DNA from: Miltoncostaea sp963771025
GTDB lineage: Bacteria; Actinomycetota; Thermoleophilia; Miltoncostaeales; Miltoncostaeaceae
Length of the DNA stretch: 64,000 nt
Assembly (NCBI GenBank): GCA_963771025.1
Contig: CAVYRL010000004.1
Location: 310,001-374,000 of the forward strand
Reading direction: 5' to 3'
Below, piece by piece: positions 58,746-64,000 of this stretch. A program made the position numbers and the translations under genes. Position 1 is the first letter of the stretch. Each line of letters opens with the position of its first letter. Below the pieces are notes generated by a model. The model searched no databases, was not told the DNA's origin, and saw only the letters and a list, made by a program, of their open reading frames with translations.

Positions 58746-59237
58746 ATGCCCAGCGGCCCCCTGGCACACGTCTGCTTCCTGGTGAAGGACCTCGACAAAG
58801 CGATCGAGGACTGGCGCAAGATCCTCGGCGTGCTCGATCCGGCCCAGCTCGAGGCGCCGATCGTGCGGTACGACCGCTTCGAGGCCGGCGGGGACGTGAT
58901 GAGCTGGGCGAACTTCGTCAACACCGGCGGCTGCGAGATCCAGCTCCTGTGCCCGCTCAACGAGGACGGGCCCCTGGGCAAGCGGCTGGCCAAGCGCGGC
59001 GAGGGGGTGCACCACATCTGCTTCACGACGCCCGACCTGCCCGACTCGGTCCAGAAGCTGGCCGCGGCCGGCGTGGACCTGACCAGTGAGGAGCTGTCGC
59101 AGGACCCGCAGGTCCCCTGGCAGTACTGGACCTTCATCGCGCCCAGCACCAGCCATGGCCTGCTGGTGGAGGTGGCCTACCCCTACCTGGCCGTGGACGG
59201 CAAGTGGGAGCCGGGCATGGGCGTTCCCGTGCCATGA
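58746..59237 (+). CDS. VOC-superfamily protein, methylmalonyl-CoA epimerase-like
   Basis: A 163-residue VOC protein, longer than the usual epimerase. PLAHVCFLVKDLDKAIEDW begins repeat one with His8, EGVHHICFTTPDLPDSVQKL begins repeat two, and SHGLLVEVAYPYLAV gives the Glu ligand. It lies directly after the carboxyltransferase; methylmalonyl-type products of carboxylation need epimerisation, so this context supports the epimerase reading. GGAG is nine bases before ATG 58746, and the stop overlaps the next gene. Confidence 0.82.
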   Translation: MPSGPLAHVCFLVKDLDKAIEDWRKILGVLDPAQLEAPIVRYDRFEAGGDVMSWANFVNTGGCEIQLLCPLNEDGPLGKRLAKRGEGVHHICFTTPDLPDSVQKLAAAGVDLTSEELSQDPQVPWQYWTFIAPSTSHGLLVEVAYPYLAVDGKWEPGMGVPVP

Positions 59238-60232
59238 CCGCGTCCGCGTTCGACGCGGTCGGCGTGGGGCTCTGGACGATGCAGTCCACCGCCATGGCGC
59301 CCGCCGCCCCGACCGAGCTCTACGAGCGGTTCGCCGACGACGCCGCCCTGGCCGAGCGGCTGGGCTTCCGCTCGGTCTGGAGCGCCGAGCACCGGGCCTG
59401 GTACGACGGCTGGTGCCCCGCGCTGGTGCACGCCCAGGCGTTCGCCGCGGCGCGGACCGAGCGCGTCCGGTTCGGCCACGCGATCCTCCTGGTGCCCCAG
59501 CACGACCCGGTGCGCCTGGCGCGTGCGCTCGCGACGCTCGACCGCCTCTCCGGCGGACGAGTCGACCTCGGCGCCGGGCTCGGCCACCGCGACGCCGAGT
59601 TCGACATGGTGGGCCTGCGCCGCAACCGTCGCGGGCGCCTGATGGACACGGCGCTCGACACGATGGCGGCCGTATGGGCGGGCGAGCACGGGGACGCGCC
59701 GCCGGCCCAGCGCCGCGGCCCCCCGGTGTGGGTGGGGGGGATGGCACCCCAGGCGATCGCGCGGGCGGCGAGCCGCGGCCATGGGCTGATGCTCCCCCAG
59801 ACCCTCCGCCCGCACGAGCTGCGCAGGATCATCGACGACTACCACGCCCAGGCCGACCGCCCGGGGACCGTGGGGGCCCTGCGCGACGTCTGGGTGGAGA
59901 GCGACCCGCGCCGGGCGGGCGGGTTCCGGCGCAAGGTCGACGCCCACTTCCGCGAGGAGGCGGGCTCGTGGTGGGTGCTCAAGGGACAGGTGGGCTTCTC
60001 CCAGCCCGAGCAGATGGACCGCCAGCTCGGCCGGATCTACGACACCGAGGTGGTCGGTGGGCCGGCCGAGGTGGCCGAGGGTCTCAACGCCCTCTACGCG
60101 GCGGGCGTCGAGTTCCTGGTGCTGCGGGTCAACTTCGACTTCGTCGAGCGGGCGGAGCTGCGCGAGCAGCTCCAGCGCCTGGCCGAGGACGTCGTGCCCC
60201 TCCTCGAGCCGGCCGCGGCGCGGGTCGCCTGA
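59234..60232 (+). CDS. LLM-class flavin/F420-dependent oxidoreductase
   Basis: A 332-residue luciferase-like protein: LGFRSVWSAEHRAWYDGWCP, TERVRFGHAILLVPQHDPVR, TLDRLSGGRVDLGAGLGHRD and PPVWVGGMAPQAIARAA. It is the first of three LLM genes in a row, each overlapping the next by one to four bases. ATG 59234 overlaps the VOC stop. The three may form a mixed complex or act on successive intermediates. Confidence 0.86.
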   Translation: MTASAFDAVGVGLWTMQSTAMAPAAPTELYERFADDAALAERLGFRSVWSAEHRAWYDGWCPALVHAQAFAAARTERVRFGHAILLVPQHDPVRLARALATLDRLSGGRVDLGAGLGHRDAEFDMVGLRRNRRGRLMDTALDTMAAVWAGEHGDAPPAQRRGPPVWVGGMAPQAIARAASRGHGLMLPQTLRPHELRRIIDDYHAQADRPGTVGALRDVWVESDPRRAGGFRRKVDAHFREEAGSWWVLKGQVGFSQPEQMDRQLGRIYDTEVVGGPAEVAEGLNALYAAGVEFLVLRVNFDFVERAELREQLQRLAEDVVPLLEPAAARVA

Positions 60233-61044
60233 TGCGCCTGCTGATCGAGCCGACCGATGCTGAGGATCTCGAGACGCTCGTCGCGGCCGGTCACGCCGCG
60301 CGCCGGAGCGGCCTCGACGGCGTGCTGATCGGCCGGACGCCCCTCGTCTCCGCGCCCCTCGTGGCGGCCGCGGCGCTCGCCGCGCGGGTGGAGGGGATCC
60401 GGATCGCCGTGCGGGTCGAGGTGGGCGAGGCCCACCCGATCGAGGTCGCTGAGGAGGCCGCGGTGGTGGACGTGGCGAGCGGCGGCCGCCTGATCCTGGT
60501 GGTCGAGCCCGCGCCCGGTCGCGGGGATCGCTTCGGGGAGGCCCTCGACCTGCTGCGCACCGCCTTCTCCCCGGTGCCCTTCCGCTTCGAGGGCGCCACC
60601 TGGCGCGTCCCGGCCAACCTCCCGGCCAACGAGCACAATCTGGAGCGCCGCGCGCGGCTGACCCCCGCACCGGTGCAGCCGCGCCTCGAGCTGTGGGGCG
60701 CCGGCGACGGCCGCGAGGCCGCCCTGTCGCGAGGCATCGGATTCCTCGCGGCCACCGACGACGACCCGGACGAGCTCGCGCGCGCGTGGGATCGCGCGAC
60801 GGCGGCGCTGGGGCCGGCCGGCATCGGGGCCGCGCGCGCGCGGCGCGAGCGGTACGACGGCGAGACGACCGTCCTGGTGGAGCGGCTGCGCGGGGGACGC
60901 GCGGCCTTCGGCCAGTCGTGGGCCGTGATCCAGGCGCCCGGGGCCGCCGCCCTCACGATCTCGCGCTGGGTGCGGCCACGGGTGCAGACGGACGACCTTC
61001 CCGAGGGGCTCGAGGCCCATTGGGACGCGACGCTCCCCCGGTGA
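60232..61044 (+). CDS. Short, divergent LLM-like oxidoreductase
   Basis: A 270-residue member, about 60 residues shorter than its neighbours. It keeps the barrel strand VVDVASGGRLILVVEPAPGR and LEGIRIAVRVEVGEAHPIEV-like region (VEGIRIAVRVEVGEAHPIEV) but lacks much of the N-terminal substrate loop and the C-terminal insertion. LLM enzymes such as LuxAB pair an active and an inactive chain, so this may be a structural partner for the 59234 or 61041 product. Start ATG shares one base with the previous TGA. Confidence 0.75.
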   Translation: MRLLIEPTDAEDLETLVAAGHAARRSGLDGVLIGRTPLVSAPLVAAAALAARVEGIRIAVRVEVGEAHPIEVAEEAAVVDVASGGRLILVVEPAPGRGDRFGEALDLLRTAFSPVPFRFEGATWRVPANLPANEHNLERRARLTPAPVQPRLELWGAGDGREAALSRGIGFLAATDDDPDELARAWDRATAALGPAGIGAARARRERYDGETTVLVERLRGGRAAFGQSWAVIQAPGAAALTISRWVRPRVQTDDLPEGLEAHWDATLPR

Positions 61045-61913
61045 CGGCGCCCAGGTTCGGCGTCCTGCTGCCGGCGTTCGGCGCCACATGGGCGCACGTG
61101 CGGGAGATCGCCGTGCGCGCCGAGGCGGCCGGCTACGACGACCTGTGGCTGCCGGACCACCTGCTGGGGATCCCCGACCCGGACACGCGGGTGCTGGAGT
61201 CCTGGACGGTGCTGTCTGCGCTCGCTCAGGCCACGGAGCGCGTGGGGCTCGGGACGCTGGTCGTCTCGGCCACGTTCCGCCCTCCGCGGGTGCTCGCGAA
61301 GGCCGTGGAAACGCTCGACGAGATCGCGCCGGGACGGCTCACGCTGGGCCTGGGGGCCGGCTGGCTGCGCGAGGAGCATGACGCGTTCGGCCTCCCCTTC
61401 CCGCCCCACCGCGAGCGTGTGGCCCGACTGGTGGAGATGATCGAGGCGGTGCGCGAGCGGGCCCCCGCCGTGCCCGTGCTGGTGGGCGGCGCCTCGGGCT
61501 CGGTCATGTCGGTGGCCGCCCGCCTCGCCGACCTCTGGAACGCCCCCGGCGACCGGCTCGACGAACTGCCCGAGCTCGTCGGCGCGTTCCGCGAGCGCGC
61601 CGCGCGCGCCGGGCGGACGGTGGGTCTGGTGGCCCGGGTCGGGGTGCTGCTGGGTGACGCCCCCGGCGAGGCCGAGGCGCGGCTCGCGCGGCGGTCGAAC
61701 CCCTGGACCCGCATTGGGCTCGGCCGCCTCGGCCTGGTGGGCGACCCGCCGACCGTCCTCGCCCGCATCGGCGAGCACCGCCGCCTCGGCGTGCAGAGCT
61801 TCGTCCTCGGTTTCTCCCAGCGGGACCTGCTGGGGGGAGCGTTGGAGGCCTTCGCGCACCGGGTGGTCGCGCCCGCGCGTGCCGTGGCCGTGACCCGATC
61901 GGAGGAGACATGA
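61041..61913 (+). CDS. LLM-class flavin/F420-dependent oxidoreductase
   Basis: A 290-residue F420-type luciferase-like protein: AAGYDDLWLPDHLLGIPDPD, ATERVGLGTLVVSATFRPPR, LDEIAPGRLTLGLGAGWLRE and VPVLVGGASGSVMSVAARLA. The latter signature and short length place it near the F420-dependent TIGR03619/03560-type proteins. GTG 61041 overlaps the previous stop, and its own stop overlaps the SnoaL start (ATGA). Confidence 0.87.
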   Translation: MTAPRFGVLLPAFGATWAHVREIAVRAEAAGYDDLWLPDHLLGIPDPDTRVLESWTVLSALAQATERVGLGTLVVSATFRPPRVLAKAVETLDEIAPGRLTLGLGAGWLREEHDAFGLPFPPHRERVARLVEMIEAVRERAPAVPVLVGGASGSVMSVAARLADLWNAPGDRLDELPELVGAFRERAARAGRTVGLVARVGVLLGDAPGEAEARLARRSNPWTRIGLGRLGLVGDPPTVLARIGEHRRLGVQSFVLGFSQRDLLGGALEAFAHRVVAPARAVAVTRSEET

Positions 61914-62440
61914 CCGAGCCGACCCTCGAGCGCCTGTGGGCGATGCACGAGATCCAGCAGCTCGCCTACCGCTACGCCTACGCCTTCGACTCGCGTGACG
62001 TCGCCGCGCTGGGCGCGCTGTGGCTGGAGACCGAGAGCCCTCTCCGCTACCCCGACATCGACATCCACACGGTGCGCGGGAGCTTCGACCAGTGGCTGGA
62101 CGGCCTCGGCCCGACCGTGCTCTCGGTGACCAACCACCTCATCGACCTGCGGGGGGACGACGACGCGACCGGCGTCGTGTACTGCCGGGCCCAGATCGAC
62201 ATGGGCGAGACCTATGTCGAGCAGGCGGTCCTCTACCACGACGTGTACGCGCGGGACGCGGGCGCCTGGCTCTTCCGCTCGCGCCGGCACATGCTGTGGT
62301 TCGGAGAGGAGCGGCCGGACAACCCGTTCCGCCTGCCCCCCGCCAACTGGCCCGCCAGCGCGGTGGGGAGCGGGACGCTCCCCGACGAGCTGCCCAGCTA
62401 CCGGGCCTTCCTCGCCTCCCGGGCCACGCCGGACGGCTAG
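61910..62440 (+). CDS. SnoaL/NTF2-like protein
   Basis: A 176-residue NTF2-fold protein: RLWAMHEIQQLAYRYAYAFD, LGALWLETESPLRYPDIDIH, LSVTNHLIDLRGDDDATGVV and AVLYHDVYARDAGAWLFRSR. Tyr and Asp/His positions of the SnoaL_4 pocket (YRYAYAFDSRD; TNHL) are kept. It ends the operon, and its last codons form the left arm of a large hairpin. Likely isomerase/dehydratase-type pocket; function unproven. Confidence 0.82.
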   Translation: MTEPTLERLWAMHEIQQLAYRYAYAFDSRDVAALGALWLETESPLRYPDIDIHTVRGSFDQWLDGLGPTVLSVTNHLIDLRGDDDATGVVYCRAQIDMGETYVEQAVLYHDVYARDAGAWLFRSRRHMLWFGEERPDNPFRLPPANWPASAVGSGTLPDELPSYRAFLASRATPDG

Positions 62441-62475
62441 CGGCCCTCGTCGTCCGGCGTGGCCCGGCAGGCGAG
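62411..62475 (+). terminator. Very large hairpin at operon end
   Basis: Arms of 25 bases (62411-62435 and 62451-62475) pair at 24 positions around a 15-base loop that contains the SnoaL stop codon. The left arm lies within the coding sequence. No T-tract follows. It probably terminates or stabilises the nine-gene transcript. The sequence after it to 62598 holds no gene that I can support. Confidence 0.55.
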
Positions 62476-62598
62476 GAGCCCCCTCCGGCCCTCGCCGAAA
62501 CCTGGGGCGTGCCCACGGCAGGGCATACCTGGCCTCTTGAGGGGTCGACGACGCGCTCCCGGTCACGTGGCCTATCAGCGGCTGCGTGGCAGATCGCC

Positions 62599-64000
62599 TC
62601 AGGCCTTCGTCCATGCGCTGCTGCCGGAGGGCATCGCTCGGCCCCCGAAGCGGCGGTCCCCTGCCTCGGCGACCGCAACGTCGCGCGGATAGCTCGCTCT
62701 TGCCAGCAGCAGCAGGATCGCCGAAAGCGCCAGGGGGGCGAGCATGATCAGCATAGTCGCCGCCAGCGCCGCGCCTTCTCCAGGCCCGCCCGCCGAGGCC
62801 GGGGCCTGGAGGCCGGCTCCCTGGCCGCCGAGGGCGTCCGCCAGTAGTCCGAAGCTCAGCGGAGCGAAGGCGACGAGCGATGACCGCGCGACCACCCGGA
62901 TGCTCTCGGCCCGTCCCCAAAGAGCGCTCGGGACGACGTCGAGCCGAGCCGCGTCGAGGGGTGGGTTCGTGGCGGCCATGGCGGCGACCGCGAACATCAG
63001 GAGGGGAATGGCCGCCGCGAGGCGGTCGGACAGCAGGCCAGGCACGAATAGAGCGGTAGCGATCAGGGTCCCGCCCGCCGCGACGGACAGTCGGGCCGCC
63101 GAGTGCCCGCCTGCCAGCCGGTGGTCGGCGATCCGACCTCCGAGGCTCACGCCGACGAGCGCGCCCGCACCGACGACCACGATCAATCCATTACCCAGGC
63201 CCTGCCCCACATCGAAACGGGCCCGAGCGTAAGAGACGCCGAAGGTCTGGACGCCTGTCAGGTAGAAGTAGCCGAGCGCGGACGCGCCGATGAGCATGAG
63301 ATTGGTCGGAATCCGCAGCACGCAGCGGGCGGCGTCGATCAGGCTCGTTCCGCTCGGTTCGGTCGCGCTTCGGCGCGGCTCGGGCAGCATGCGCCAGACG
63401 ATGGCCGGAAGCGCAAGTGCCACCGCGCCGAGCAGCGCGATCGCGGCCCGCCAGCCCAGCGCCGCGGAGGCACCGCCCACGAGCACGAACCCGACGCCGG
63501 CTCCGGCGAGCTCGCCCGCCAACATCGAGCCGAAGACCCGTGCACGGTCAGGCGCCGGAAAGTAGTCGCCCGTCAGCGATGCGATGAAGGGGCTAGCCGC
63601 CGCGGTAACGATTCCTAGGGCCAAGCGGGCGCCGAGCAGCGCACCGTAGCTCGGTGCGAGGGCGCTCGCGAGGAGCGCGAGCGACCAGAGCAGGGTCGTC
63701 GTGGCCAGGATGGGCACCCGCGGCCCGCGGTCGGCAAACGCGCCCGCGGGCACCGTCGCGACGGCGCCCACGAGGGCGGTGGCGGTCACGAGCAGGCCGA
63801 ACTGGGTATCCGAGATTCCGAAGTCGCGCTCGAGCTGAACGGCGACGGCCCCGACCGATGCGATGTCCGCGGTCTGGAGAGCGAGCACGGCCGCAAGGAT
63901 CGCGATGAGTCGTCGCTGGCCTTCGGGTCGTCGCGGATGAGCTCGTCGGTTGCGGTTTCTCGGTTGGGCCGCGCCGCTGGCCGTGGGGTCGTCTTGGGCC
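62599..64000 (-). CDS. Major facilitator superfamily transporter (5' end outside window)
   Basis: An MFS transporter with about 12 membrane helices. The reading frame stays open to the window edge, and TM1 (RRLIAILAAVLALQTADIAS) lies before GTG 63888, so the start is beyond position 64000. FADRGPRVPILATTTLLWSL is the loop 2-3 motif A (G-x3-D-R-x-G), and a second half begins near LMLIGASALGYFYLTGV. It contains a charged, low-complexity N-terminus. No operator copy is visible for it here. It may import the substrate or export an intermediate, but it may also be unrelated to the cluster. Confidence 0.85.
   Translation of the reverse strand, partial: AQDDPTASGAAQPRNRNRRAHPRRPEGQRRLIAILAAVLALQTADIASVGAVAVQLERDFGISDTQFGLLVTATALVGAVATVPAGAFADRGPRVPILATTTLLWSLALLASALAPSYGALLGARLALGIVTAAASPFIASLTGDYFPAPDRARVFGSMLAGELAGAGVGFVLVGGASAALGWRAAIALLGAVALALPAIVWRMLPEPRRSATEPSGTSLIDAARCVLRIPTNLMLIGASALGYFYLTGVQTFGVSYARARFDVGQGLGNGLIVVVGAGALVGVSLGGRIADHRLAGGHSAARLSVAAGGTLIATALFVPGLLSDRLAAAIPLLMFAVAAMAATNPPLDAARLDVVPSALWGRAESIRVVARSSLVAFAPLSFGLLADALGGQGAGLQAPASAGGPGEGAALAATMLIMLAPLALSAILLLLARASYPRDVAVAEAGDRRFGGRAMPSGSSAWTKA

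Noticed and set aside
62459..62692. Small plus-strand open frame after the large hairpin
   Set aside because: No family features, Arg/Pro-rich, and antisense to the start of the MFS C-terminus.

Overview
This window is very GC-rich chromosomal DNA packed with overlapping genes. F420-type luciferase-like oxidoreductases, a TetR regulator and many CoA-dependent catabolic enzymes point to a free-living member of the Actinomycetota. A deep lineage such as Thermoleophilia is possible, but that is inference. No rRNA, tRNA or CRISPR array is visible. Almost the whole window is one catabolic supercluster of ten or more operons. It repeats a small set of families: seven luciferase-like (LLM) oxidoreductases, six family-I CoA-transferase-like subunits, four AttH/CrtC-like lipocalin-fold proteins, four thiolase-superfamily proteins, two acyl-CoA synthetases, two acyl-CoA dehydrogenase-like proteins, two enoyl-CoA hydratases, two HyuA/HyuB pairs, two LLM plus metallo-beta-lactamase pairs, and three SnoaL/NTF2-fold proteins.

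Layout. 2-5236 (+) is the end of an operon with thiolase-like proteins, a tandem OB-fold (DUF35-like) protein, a VOC protein and three CoA-transferase-like subunits. 5325-8903 (+) has an LLM oxidoreductase, an MBL hydrolase and an internally duplicated protein of unknown function. 8995-11395 (-) has a TetR regulator, a CoA-transferase-like alpha subunit and an enoyl-CoA hydratase, divergent from 11495-13919 (+), a frameshifted ketoacyl-synthase/OB-fold protein and a thiolase. 13920-16186 is an IS110-family element beside, and probably inserted into, a broken IS110 transposase. 16279-18227 (-) has a lipocalin-like protein and a cyclase. 18270-22834 (-) has a kinase-DUF6285 fusion, an acyl-CoA synthetase, a SnoaL protein and an acyl-CoA dehydrogenase. 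22881-27247 (-) is HyuB-HyuA. 27401-29359 (-) is an OYE/dienoyl-CoA-reductase-like flavoprotein divergent from a synthetase and an LLM enzyme (29434-32189). 32201-34670 (-) is a lipocalin-like protein and a flavin amine-oxidase/desaturase-like protein divergent from a CoA-transferase pair and an EthD protein (34762-36766). 36759-39098 (-) holds a lipocalin-like protein and two histidine phosphatases, divergent from LLM-MBL-HyuB-HyuA-lipocalin (39353-46914). 46902-49304 (-) is LLM, SnoaL and a racemase-like CaiB/BaiF protein, divergent from an acyl-CoA dehydrogenase homologue and a hydroxyacyl-CoA dehydrogenase (49422-51448). 51457-54232 (-) is epoxide hydrolase, biotin carboxylase and biotin carrier, divergent from a nine-gene operon (54385-62440). 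An MFS transporter (62599 to the edge) follows a large hairpin.

The strongest integrating signal is an 18-bp palindrome close to CWACCAAAC-GTTTGGTWG. It sits in front of, or between, every operon whose promoter region lies inside the window from 5.2 to 54.3 kb: ten copies, of which one has altered spacing, plus one further weak variant. The only DNA-binding regulator in the window is the TetR protein at 8995-9765, which resembles the KstR2 type and lies in an operon preceded by one of these sites. I infer a single TetR-controlled regulon.

How the genes may work together (inference). The substrate would be activated to a CoA thioester, oxidised by acyl-CoA dehydrogenases and flavin/F420 enzymes, hydrated, and cleaved by thiolases, a possible Ltp2-like retro-aldolase and IpdAB-like ring-opening hydrolases. 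HyuAB ketone-carboxylase-like complexes and a biotin-dependent acyl-CoA carboxylase would add carboxyl groups. A LvaA-like kinase domain suggests phosphorylation of a hydroxyacyl-CoA. The family mix recalls steroid ring C/D or terpenoid breakdown, yet it matches no pathway I know. The substrate cannot be read from the sequence.
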